From: Ferruginibacter sp.
GTDB taxonomy: Bacteria; Bacteroidota; Bacteroidia; Chitinophagales; Chitinophagaceae
Length of the DNA stretch: 33,379 nt
Reading direction: 5' to 3'
NCBI GenBank assembly: GCA_013141435.1
Contig: JABFQZ010000010.1
Coordinates: 1-33,379 of the forward strand
Of the stretch, positions 16,004-23,665 are shown one piece after another (position 1 is the first letter of the stretch; every line of letters begins with the position of its first letter). Position numbers and translations under genes: made by a program. Under the pieces are notes generated by a model. That model did not search any database and had not been told where the DNA came from. It was given only the letters and a program-made list of their open reading frames with translations.

Positions 16004-16498
16004 ATGCGTAAAAATATAATTTATACAATTTGTTTTTGTTTAATTTCTTTTGTTGGTTATACTCAAAATAAAAAAGTAATAAAAAGTGCTAAAGCCTTTT
16101 ATAAACTTACTTTACCTGGTATGATAAAAGTAAATGGAAATGGGCAGCAAATAACACCAACTCCAAGCAGAGAAAGATTTATATACATTGAAACCTTTGG
16201 AAAAGCAAAGCCAATACTTCAAAAAATTACTTACGATGCACTAGTATATTCTTTTTCGTTAAGTAATGATGATAGCACAAAAACTGAAATAGGGATTGAA
16301 CCACAATCAGGCAAAAAAATATATTTGCAACCAAGTAAAGGTAATAAGTTATGGAAAATTTATTTAGTCTTAAAAACTGGTAAAGAAAATACTACACAAA
16401 AAGCAAAATTAATTACCATAAAAGGCATACAAAATGATGCACCATTTATGTATCTAATTAAAAACGAAACAGAGCTTGTAGCGCCCGAGTCACAATAA
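16004..16498 (+). CDS. Small exported protein of unknown function
   Basis: A 164-residue protein that I do not recognise. It opens with a signal peptide (MRKNIIYTICFCLISFVGYT, cleavage likely before Q21). The mature part is basic and beta-rich in appearance (IYIETFGKAKPILQKITYDA, KIYLQPSKGNKLWKIYLVLK). It has no cysteine pair, lipobox or known metal motif. It starts 10 bases after the radical SAM stop, so the two are probably co-transcribed, and its stop is only three bases from the convergent GltB-like gene. A structural or accessory role in the periplasm is a guess. Confidence 0.75.
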   Translation: MRKNIIYTICFCLISFVGYTQNKKVIKSAKAFYKLTLPGMIKVNGNGQQITPTPSRERFIYIETFGKAKPILQKITYDALVYSFSLSNDDSTKTEIGIEPQSGKKIYLQPSKGNKLWKIYLVLKTGKENTTQKAKLITIKGIQNDAPFMYLIKNETELVAPESQ

Positions 16499-16501
16499 AA
16501 T

Positions 16502-18088
16502 TTATTGCCATTTTTCGCTATTAGCATTTGCAAAATCTACTTTGTATTTTTCAGGAATTTTATCGTTTACCATACAACCACTTTCAAGCGAAGGAAAAAT
16601 TTCTTCAAAAGTTTTTACCTCATTCATCGATACTCTTCTATAAATATGGCTTCTGGTTAAAGTTCTATAATCTTCCAAACCAGCAGCACCACAAAGTTCT
16701 ACCACATTTTTTAAGGTTTCGCTGTGGTAATTTGCTACCCTTTGTTTTTTATCAGCAACTACCAATCCGCTCGACAAACTTTTATCTTGCGTAGCAACAC
16801 CAGTAGGGCATTTGTTTGTATTGCATACCAGTGCTTGTATGCAGCCAATAGACATCATCATAGCTCTAGCACTATTGCATGCATCTGCACCTAAGGCTAT
16901 AGCTCTCACCAAATGAAAACCACTAATCATTTTACCACTAGCTATTATTTTTATTTCGCTTCTTAAGCCAAAGCCACAAAGCATATTATGTACAAAAGCA
17001 AGACCATCCATAAGTGGAGCACCTACATAATTGCTAAACTCTTGTGGTGCAGCGCCAGTACCACCTTCGCCACCATCTACAGTTATAAAATCGGGGTAGA
17101 TATTAAGCTCTAGCATGGCTTTACAAATGCCTATAAATTCACTTTTTTGACCAATGCAAAGTTTAAAACCTACAGGTTTACCTCCACTATTATCTCTTAA
17201 TACTTTTATAAATTGCAACAATCCTTTTGGGTTATTAAATGCACTATGGTAAGGCGGCGAAAAAACAGTGGTTCCAGCCTCTACCAACCGTATAGCTGCT
17301 ACTTCTGCTGTATTTTTTTTTGCAGGTAATATGCCACCATGGCCAGGTTTAGCACCTTGGCTAAGTTTAAGTTCAATCATTTTTACTTCTGGCCTAAGCG
17401 CATTTTTTTTATATGCATCTACACTAAAATTGCCATCTTTATCTCTTGCACTAAAATAGCCAGTACCTATTTGCCAAATAATATCGCCACCTTGGTTTAA
17501 GTGGTATGGGCTCAAGCCACCTTCGCCAGTATTGTGTGCAAAGCCACCAATTTTTGCACCACCATTTAAAGCCTCTACAGCATTACTACTAAGCGATCCA
17601 AAGCTCATGGCACTTACATTAAAAATACTTGCGTCGTATTTTTGCAAGCAATCTTTGCCACCAATAATTACCCTTGGTTGTGCATTCAAATGATGAAAAT
17701 CTTTTGGTGCAATACTATGGCACATCCACTCATAACCCTCTGCATACACATCTAACTGAGTACCAAAAGGCATTGTATCTGTTTCTTTTTTTGCTCTTTG
17801 ATAAACAGTGCTTCTATCAATTCTATTTATTGGTCTGCCATCAATATCACTTTCTACAAAATATTGGTAGAGTTTTGGCCTCAAATCCTCAAACCAATAC
17901 CTAGCCCTACCAAGTATCGGAAAATTACGCATTATCGTATGCCTAGTTTGAAGCATATCTAAAATTCCAATAACTACAAGTAAAACAACTGCCCCAAAAA
18001 CCCATATAAAAAACTGGCTATAAAAAATACCCAATAAGCCAAAAACTATTGGCGCAATTATAGCAAAAATGATAAACTGTTTACGCAT
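16502..18088 (-). CDS. Membrane-anchored GltB-like FMN/3Fe-4S protein
   Basis: Matches the FMN-binding core domain of glutamate synthase (GltB2-type). Two N-terminal membrane helices (about 5-22 and 26-46) are followed by the TIM barrel: NTGEGGLSPYHL at 186-197, KPGHGGILP at 247-255, VDGGEGGTGAAP at 337-348 and IASGKMISG at 382-390. The three cysteines of a 3Fe-4S cluster, C416-x5-C422-x4-C427, are present. It lacks the glutamine amidotransferase domain of true GltB, and no gltD is near. Such stand-alone proteins are commonly labelled glutamate synthase, but the reaction is unproven. The 528-residue protein starts at the ATG at 18088 and is transcribed alone. Confidence 0.9.
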   Translation of the reverse strand: MRKQFIIFAIIAPIVFGLLGIFYSQFFIWVFGAVVLLVVIGILDMLQTRHTIMRNFPILGRARYWFEDLRPKLYQYFVESDIDGRPINRIDRSTVYQRAKKETDTMPFGTQLDVYAEGYEWMCHSIAPKDFHHLNAQPRVIIGGKDCLQKYDASIFNVSAMSFGSLSSNAVEALNGGAKIGGFAHNTGEGGLSPYHLNQGGDIIWQIGTGYFSARDKDGNFSVDAYKKNALRPEVKMIELKLSQGAKPGHGGILPAKKNTAEVAAIRLVEAGTTVFSPPYHSAFNNPKGLLQFIKVLRDNSGGKPVGFKLCIGQKSEFIGICKAMLELNIYPDFITVDGGEGGTGAAPQEFSNYVGAPLMDGLAFVHNMLCGFGLRSEIKIIASGKMISGFHLVRAIALGADACNSARAMMMSIGCIQALVCNTNKCPTGVATQDKSLSSGLVVADKKQRVANYHSETLKNVVELCGAAGLEDYRTLTRSHIYRRVSMNEVKTFEEIFPSLESGCMVNDKIPEKYKVDFANANSEKWQ

Positions 18089-18107
18089 AAAAATATATTT
18101 TGCACAA

Positions 18108-18134
18108 CAAATGTAATGAACCTAATTTACTCAA
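18108..18134 (-). promoter_or_regulatory. Promoter of the GltB-like gene
   Basis: On the minus strand a TTG (18134-18132) is followed after 16 bases by TACATTTG (18115-18108), an exact TAnnTTTG. The ATG lies 19 bases further on. Confidence 0.6.
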
Positions 18135-18222
18135 CACATAATATTTAATAAAACCTTAGCAACAACTAAAGACTTTTTTTTTGAAGCATCAACTTTAAAA
18201 TCATTTGTGAACATTGGTATCC

Positions 18223-18272
18223 AGCTTTTCGCTTTTATTTTTTTTTGCCCATAAAGGCAAGCAAAAAAAGCT
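18223..18272. repeat. Nested hairpin in the spacer
   Basis: The outer arms AGCTTTT (18223-18229) and AAAAGCT (18266-18272) enclose TTGCC (18245-18249) and GGCAA (18256-18260), loop CATAAA. T- and A-rich strands lie between the arms. It may be a dispersed repeat or an old terminator; no gene ends close to it. Confidence 0.45.
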
Positions 18273-18349
18273 AACCGCTACAATCTGGGCTAGGCTCAAC
18301 ATAAGTACATTAATCTACATTTCATAAAGAGATACAATTTTAAAAATCT

Positions 18350-18495
18350 GGTATGCTTAATTCCAAATTACACATTAAGTACACATTTAAAGCTAGCAAA
18401 ATGTTGCTTCAAAGAAGTCAAGCCTTTAAAGTTTGAGTTCCTTAATTTAGCTCTGATAAATTGCCTAATGTGTAATTGGGTTTAATAGTATGAAG
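18350..18495. repeat. 146-bp element bounded by an imperfect inverted repeat
   Basis: CCAAATTACACATTA (18363-18377) and TAATGTGTAATTGG (18466-18479) are inverted copies differing by one base. Similarity continues outward (GGTATGCTTAA on the left, TTAATAGTATG on the right), for about 28-base arms. The interior carries no ORF. It may be a miniature inverted-repeat element or a structured RNA. Confidence 0.45.
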
Positions 18496-18614
18496 CCAAT
18501 TTGATAAGCACACTATAACTTAATGGTAGCAAACTTTTTAATCGTATTTTCGTAAAGTAAAATCGGTGTTTAACTATAACTAACACACACTAATTTTAAC
18601 TTAAAATATTTAAT

Positions 18615-21600
18615 ATAAAAAAAGCAATACCATATAATTTTTTTAGAAGCATTAAAAATAATTTTACATGCATTGCAATAATTTTTTTTACAAATATTGT
18701 ACATGCTCAGGTAGAATTTTCTGCTATTTCAAACTTTCGTTCCAAAAAAGTTTCGGTAAGTTTTCCTATTCAAATTTTAGATACTGTCAGTATTGCACCA
18801 GGCACAATACATATTCAAAATATTTCAAAAAATAGTTACACAATAGATGAGGTAAAAGCATTAATAATTTGGAAACAAAATCCAAATATTGACAGTATTT
18901 ACGTACAGTATAGAGTGTTTCCATACAAGCTAAGTGCTATTTCACAAAGAATGGATTATGATTTAATAAAGGATAGATTTACCATAGATAACCCATTTGT
19001 AATTAAAAATAACGATAAGCAAAATAATCCATTATTTAATTTTGGTACAGTAAAAACAGATGGTAGTTTTGGAAGAGCAATTTCTTTTGGCAATAATCAA
19101 GATGCCGTTGTAAACAGTACCATGAATATGCAGCTAAATGGTTTTATTGGCGATAGTATAGAAATATCGGCAGCCATTACCGATAATAATTTACCAGTAC
19201 AGCCCGAAGGTAATACCCAAAATTTAAGAGATTTCGATCGTATATTTTTTCAAGCCAAAAGAAAAGGGTGGGAAATAAATTTAGGCGACATTGATATTAG
19301 AGAAGATAAAAATTATTTTTTAAATTTTTATAAAAGAGTGCAAGGTATATCAATATTATCTAAAAATAGTATTGGAAAAAATGCCTCAAATACCATTATG
19401 GTAAGCGGAGCAGTAGCCAAAGGTAAATTTGCAAAAAATATATTAAAAACGTTTGAAGGAAACCAAGGGCCATATAGGCTTGCTGGCAATAATGGCGAAT
19501 TGTATTTTGTAGTATTAGCCAATACCGAAAGAGTATTTTTAGATGGTATATTATTGCAACGAGGCGAAGATGAAGATTATGTAATAGATTATAATACAGC
19601 CGAAATAAGTTTTACACCAAAACATTTAATTACAAAAGATGTAAGAATACAAATTGAATTTGAATACTCCGACCGCAATTTTTTAAATGCACAATTGTTT
19701 TTAAACGATGAAATAAAAGTAAATAAAAACCTTAATATTACAGTAGCAGCTTACTCTAATAGTGATGCTAAAAATTCTTCTATCGATCAAAAATTAGAAG
19801 ATACTCAGAAACAATTTTTATTTAACCTTGGCGATAGTATAAAAAATGCATTTTTTTCTAGCGAAACTAGAGACACTTTTGCAGTGGGAAAAATATTATA
19901 TAAGAAAATAGATTCGCTTTATAGCAGTGTTATATATCCTAAAATATATGTGCAATCCAATAACGCTAACGATGTACTTTATAACTTATCGTTTTTAAAT
20001 GTAGGAGCAAATAAAGGCAACTATGTGCAAGTACAAAATACCGTAAATGGCAAAATATATAAATGGGTAGCTCCATTAGCTGGGGTAAAACAAGGAGATT
20101 GGGAGCCAGTTTTTTTATTAGTTACACCAAAAAAATTGCAAGTTTTTTCGGCAGGTGTTGATTATAGATTAAGTGCAAAAACAAAATTAATTACAAATGT
20201 AGCCATGAGTAATTATGATATAAATTTATTTTCTAGTAAAGATGAAAAAGATAATATAGGCTATGCAGCAAAATTTATTTTGCAAAACGATAATAATATT
20301 AATTTGTTAAAAAAGAAATTTGCAATACAATCAATCATAGGTTATGAATATGTGCAAGCCCTTTTTAAACCCGTAGAAAGATTGAGAAATATTGAATTTT
20401 TAAGAGACTGGAGTTTGCCCTACGATGAGTTGCCAAGTAATGAAAATATTATAAATTTTTCTACAAAAATTACCGATAGCACCAACACTACTTTACAATA
20501 TAGTATGTCAAACTATAACCGAAAAAATGGTTATAATGGCTTTGCACAAAAACTTGTAGAGCAATATCAAAAAAATGGCTTTGCAATAAGCACCACATTG
20601 AGCCATACAAATTTTACAACTACTTTGCAAAAAGGTTATTTTTTCAGACCTTCTTTTGATGCAAATAAATCATTTAAAGCAATAGCAAACTTACAGCTTG
20701 GGGCAAAATATTATAGCGAAAATAACAATATAGTAGATAAGGTTTCCAATACATTAAACTTCAATAGTTTTGCTTTTAATGTTTACGAATTGTATTTAAA
20801 ATCTGATCCTAGCAAATTAAATAAATGGGGTATTTTATACAACAAAAGAAACGATTTAAAACAAAAATTTAATTCATTATTACAATCTGATAAAAGTAAT
20901 AATTACAATTTATTTGCCGAAGTAATGAAAAATGAGCATCATAAATTTAGATTTACAGGAGCATTTAGATCGTTAGAAATAGTAGATTCTACATTAAGTA
21001 ACCAAAAGGCAGATAAAAGCATACTTGGTAGAGCAGAGTATTTGGTAAATGAGTTTAGTGGTTTCTTAAATGGAAATGTGTTATACGAAATTGGTAGTGG
21101 GCAAGAGCAAAAAAGAGCTTACGTGTATGTAGAAGTGCCAGTAGGGCAGGGGCTTTACAATTGGATAGATTATAACAGCAATGGTATTCAAGAATTAAAT
21201 GAGTTTGAAGAAGCTATTTACCCCGACCAAAAAAAATATATACGAATATTTACTCCCGTAAACCAATATGTAAAAGCAAATTTTTTGCAATTTAATTATA
21301 GCTTCGATTTAGATCCAAAAGCTATTATAAATTCATTAAAAAATAGAGGCTTATGGAAAATATTATTGCGTAGCAATACAAGTTCTTCTTTGCAAATAAG
21401 CAAAAAAATAATATCTGATAATAATTTTTTATTTAATCCCTTTAGTAAAAACTTTGTAGATACTTCATTAATAAACTTAAATTCTTTTTTTACAAATTCC
21501 TATTTTTATAACCGTACAAGTTCTAAATTTGGGATAGAATTTACACACAGCAAAGCAAGTACAAAGTCGCTATTAACCTATGGTATAGAAGCAAGAGCCC

Positions 21601-22136
21601 TAAGGTCTGTACATCTAAAAATAAGAGCAAGTGTAAAGAGATCGTTAGTTGCAAATTTTATTTTTAAAGATATTAAGAATACATTATCTACACAAGCAAT
21701 TAAGTTCGATAACAAAAATTATAATGTATCGCAACAAAATTTTGAGCCAAGTTTATCTTACACTTACAAATCTAATATTAGAGCCACAATAGGCTATATT
21801 TTTTCGCAAAAGCAAAATAGAATAGACTCTTTGGAGAAAGCAATAAATAATGCATTAACTACCGAAATTAAATACAACATACTATCTGGCACTAGTATAA
21901 ATGTAAAGTTTGTGTATAATAATATTAATTTAAAAGCATATAGCGGTGCCAAAAATACAACAGTAGGTTATTTGCTTTTAGATGGTTTACAACCAGGTAA
22001 AAATTATTTATGGAGTGTAGATATTACCAAACGATTTGGAGGCAATATCGAAATTAGTTTGCAATACGATGCTCGTAAACCAGCCGAAGCTACCACTATA
22101 CATTTGGGTAGAGCATCGTTAAGAGCCTTGTTTTAA
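18615..22136 (+). CDS. Large outer-membrane beta-barrel protein, unknown function
   Basis: I do not recognise a named family. The frame is open from 18600. The first standard start is a GTG at 18915 (1073 residues), but coding clearly begins earlier: codons 18615-18710 spell a signal peptide with basic residues, a hydrophobic core (CIAIIFFTNIVHA) and cleavage before QVEF. No ATG, GTG or TTG precedes it, so I start provisionally at ATA 18615 (about 1173 residues). The mature protein is rich in alternating beta strands with many N, K, Y and S, and ends in ...RALF, as outer-membrane barrels do. The motif DYNSNGIQELNEFE (about 21173-21214) resembles a calcium-binding EF-hand loop. No plug or TonB box is seen. 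Exposure on the outer membrane is inferred. Confidence 0.75.
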   Translation: MKKAIPYNFFRSIKNNFTCIAIIFFTNIVHAQVEFSAISNFRSKKVSVSFPIQILDTVSIAPGTIHIQNISKNSYTIDEVKALIIWKQNPNIDSIYVQYRVFPYKLSAISQRMDYDLIKDRFTIDNPFVIKNNDKQNNPLFNFGTVKTDGSFGRAISFGNNQDAVVNSTMNMQLNGFIGDSIEISAAITDNNLPVQPEGNTQNLRDFDRIFFQAKRKGWEINLGDIDIREDKNYFLNFYKRVQGISILSKNSIGKNASNTIMVSGAVAKGKFAKNILKTFEGNQGPYRLAGNNGELYFVVLANTERVFLDGILLQRGEDEDYVIDYNTAEISFTPKHLITKDVRIQIEFEYSDRNFLNAQLFLNDEIKVNKNLNITVAAYSNSDAKNSSIDQKLEDTQKQFLFNLGDSIKNAFFSSETRDTFAVGKILYKKIDSLYSSVIYPKIYVQSNNANDVLYNLSFLNVGANKGNYVQVQNTVNGKIYKWVAPLAGVKQGDWEPVFLLVTPKKLQVFSAGVDYRLSAKTKLITNVAMSNYDINLFSSKDEKDNIGYAAKFILQNDNNINLLKKKFAIQSIIGYEYVQALFKPVERLRNIEFLRDWSLPYDELPSNENIINFSTKITDSTNTTLQYSMSNYNRKNGYNGFAQKLVEQYQKNGFAISTTLSHTNFTTTLQKGYFFRPSFDANKSFKAIANLQLGAKYYSENNNIVDKVSNTLNFNSFAFNVYELYLKSDPSKLNKWGILYNKRNDLKQKFNSLLQSDKSNNYNLFAEVMKNEHHKFRFTGAFRSLEIVDSTLSNQKADKSILGRAEYLVNEFSGFLNGNVLYEIGSGQEQKRAYVYVEVPVGQGLYNWIDYNSNGIQELNEFEEAIYPDQKKYIRIFTPVNQYVKANFLQFNYSFDLDPKAIINSLKNRGLWKILLRSNTSSSLQISKKIISDNNFLFNPFSKNFVDTSLINLNSFFTNSYFYNRTSSKFGIEFTHSKASTKSLLTYGIEARALRSVHLKIRASVKRSLVANFIFKDIKNTLSTQAIKFDNKNYNVSQQNFEPSLSYTYKSNIRATIGYIFSQKQNRIDSLEKAINNALTTEIKYNILSGTSINVKFVYNNINLKAYSGAKNTTVGYLLLDGLQPGKNYLWSVDITKRFGGNIEISLQYDARKPAEATTIHLGRASLRALF

Positions 22137-22555
22137 ATATTCAATTGTTACTTTATTATAAAGTCATTTATTTCTTTTCTATATGAGTAATAAGGAGTGC
22201 TACTTTTACCCATTCTAAAAATCATTTGAATTTTATAAACAAAATTTGGAATAAAACCATTTTGGTAAGTAGTATTTATTTGATTAGTAACCCTGTTGTA
22301 TCTTTAGCGCCTAGGTTTAATATTGTATATTGTAAAATTTCCATTGCTGTGGTATTCACTTAAATTATTAAGTGCTAATGGTATTTAAAATTGTAAAAGA
22401 TACTTCTAATTTTAAAAGGAAAAATTTGTAAATTGCATTTTTATTTATATAGAAATAATAATCTTGTATATTTAAAATAAGTGGGTACAAAAAAATGCAA
22501 CCCAAAATGTCAATAACATATAATCCCGATTTCTCGAAATCATAAATTTTAAAAT
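22137..22555. other. Spacer with a possible minus-strand gene remnant
   Basis: A 419-base AT-rich spacer. It contains a possible degraded reading frame on the minus strand (22148-22384), a near-consensus box TATATTTA at 22467-22474, and a small palindrome GATTTCTCGAAATC (22528-22541) just before the haem-binding-protein ATG. Confidence 0.5.
22148..22384 (-). pseudogene. Possible remnant of a coding sequence
   Basis: Seventy-nine codons read in one minus-strand frame with a single internal stop (22304-22306). The part before it reads IPLALNNLSEYHSNGNFTIY and the part after includes INTTYQNGFIPNFVYKIQMI. The composition looks protein-like, but there is no start codon and chance is not excluded in DNA this AT-rich. 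No family is recognised. Confidence 0.3.
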
Positions 22556-23056
22556 ATGAAAAAAATACTCAAAAGGATATTTCTTGTTTTTGTAATAATA
22601 TTTATTGCCATACAATTTTACCGCCCTGCAAAAAATATCGCAGAAGGTAACAGTATAAATGATATTACAACAAAATATACTGTTCCTGAAAATGTGCAAG
22701 CAATACTAAAAAAAAGTTGTTACGATTGTCATAGCAACAATACAGCTTACCCTTGGTACAATAATATACAACCAGTAGCAAGCTTTTTAGCCAACCATGT
22801 AAAAGAAGGAAAAGATGAATTGAATTTTTCGGAATTTGCTACTTACAAAATAGGACGACAATATAGAAAACTGGAAGAAATTAAAAAAGAAATTGAAGAA
22901 AATGAAATGCCACTTAGCTCCTATACTTTAATACATACAGATGCTAATTTGAATGAACTACAAAAAAATACCATAACAAACTGGGTAAATATTTTGAGAG
23001 ATAGTATAAAAGCACAATACCCAGCCGATAGTTTGGTAAAGCAAAAACGACATTAA
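22556..23056 (+). CDS. Haem-binding-domain protein (Haem_bd type)
   Basis: A 166-residue exported or membrane-anchored protein. One N-terminal hydrophobic helix (about 6-21) is followed by a single c-type haem motif CYDCH (C55, C58, H59). The following NNTAYPWYNNIQPVASFLAN and HVKEGKDELNFSEFATY are the hallmarks of the small Bacteroidota Haem_bd domain. Such domains are thought to bind haem or carry electrons in the periplasm. The start is the ATG at 22556. It is followed eight bases later by an unknown protein, and then by a TonB-dependent receptor, which suggests but does not prove a shared role in haem or metal uptake. Confidence 0.9.
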   Translation: MKKILKRIFLVFVIIFIAIQFYRPAKNIAEGNSINDITTKYTVPENVQAILKKSCYDCHSNNTAYPWYNNIQPVASFLANHVKEGKDELNFSEFATYKIGRQYRKLEEIKKEIEENEMPLSSYTLIHTDANLNELQKNTITNWVNILRDSIKAQYPADSLVKQKRH

Positions 23057-23064
23057 TACTAATT

Positions 23065-23571
23065 ATGAGTTTTAATCAAAAAAAAATATTGATAGTAGTA
23101 TTGTTGTTTATAATTACAATGCCTTTATTTTTTTATATTGTTTTTTTAGCTAAGCAAAAAATTGTACAACATCAAATGATAGAGCATTTAGAAAAAAATG
23201 CTTTAATTACTTTACAATTGAATAAGGAAGAAGTAGTTTGGGAAAAAGCTGAGAAAGAAATATTAATAAATGGCAAATTATTTGACGTAAAAAATTATAA
23301 AATTGTAAATAATAAAATAATATTTGTTGGCTTATATGATAACGAAGAAAGTAAATTAAAAACTGATTTGGCTAAATTACTAAAGCACAACAATAAAAAA
23401 AATGCACCCATCCAAATTCTAATATTCAAATACCTTTTTGTTAATGGAACTCTAACTGAATCAATTCCATTTCTGAATTATTTTTTTGCTACTAAATCTA
23501 ATTATTTTAATTATTCCGATTCTTTAAATTCTGTATTTTTTTCTGTAGTTACGCCTCCACCAATAGTTTAA
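23065..23571 (+). CDS. Membrane-anchored protein of unknown function
   Basis: A 168-residue protein that I do not recognise. A single N-terminal transmembrane helix (about 8-28: KILIVVLLFIITMPLFFYIV) is followed by a mostly polar, Lys- and Asn-rich domain. ILINGKLFDVKNYKIVNNKI and IFVGLYDNEESKLKTDLAKL suggest strands and one helix. The tail is SVFFSVVTPPPIV. There is no cysteine or haem motif. It lies eight bases after the Haem_bd gene and about 95 before the TonB receptor ATG, so it is almost certainly co-transcribed with the former. Confidence 0.75.
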   Translation: MSFNQKKILIVVLLFIITMPLFFYIVFLAKQKIVQHQMIEHLEKNALITLQLNKEEVVWEKAEKEILINGKLFDVKNYKIVNNKIIFVGLYDNEESKLKTDLAKLLKHNNKKNAPIQILIFKYLFVNGTLTESIPFLNYFFATKSNYFNYSDSLNSVFFSVVTPPPIV

Positions 23572-23591
23572 ATTTAAAAATAATCTTTTTT

Positions 23592-23610
23592 GCATCTATA
23601 AAATAGATGC
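23592..23610. promoter_or_regulatory. Perfect hairpin in the leader of the TonB receptor gene
   Basis: GCATCTAT (23592-23599) and ATAGATGC (23603-23610) form an 8-bp perfect stem with an AAA loop. The T run lies before it rather than after, so it is not an ordinary terminator for plus-strand transcription. It may be an operator or RNA element, 55 bases before the ATG at 23666. Confidence 0.4.
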
Positions 23611-23665
23611 TACTTTGCTATGCTTAAAAAATGCTATAGCTTTTATTTACATTTTAATTATTCAA

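Larger units (their letters stand above)
18135..18599. other. Long spacer with hairpin and inverted repeat
   Basis: About 465 bases between the divergent GltB-like gene and the outer-membrane protein gene. It holds a nested hairpin at 18223-18272, a long imperfect inverted repeat at 18350-18495, one of three copies of the decamer ACATTGGTAT (18211-18220) and a near-consensus box TATTTTCG (18545-18552) that may drive the downstream gene. No ORF of coding character was seen. Confidence 0.6.

Noticed and set aside
23615..23665. Upstream ATG for the TonB receptor
   Set aside because: Starting at 23615 would place 17 residues before an already complete signal peptide beginning at 23666.
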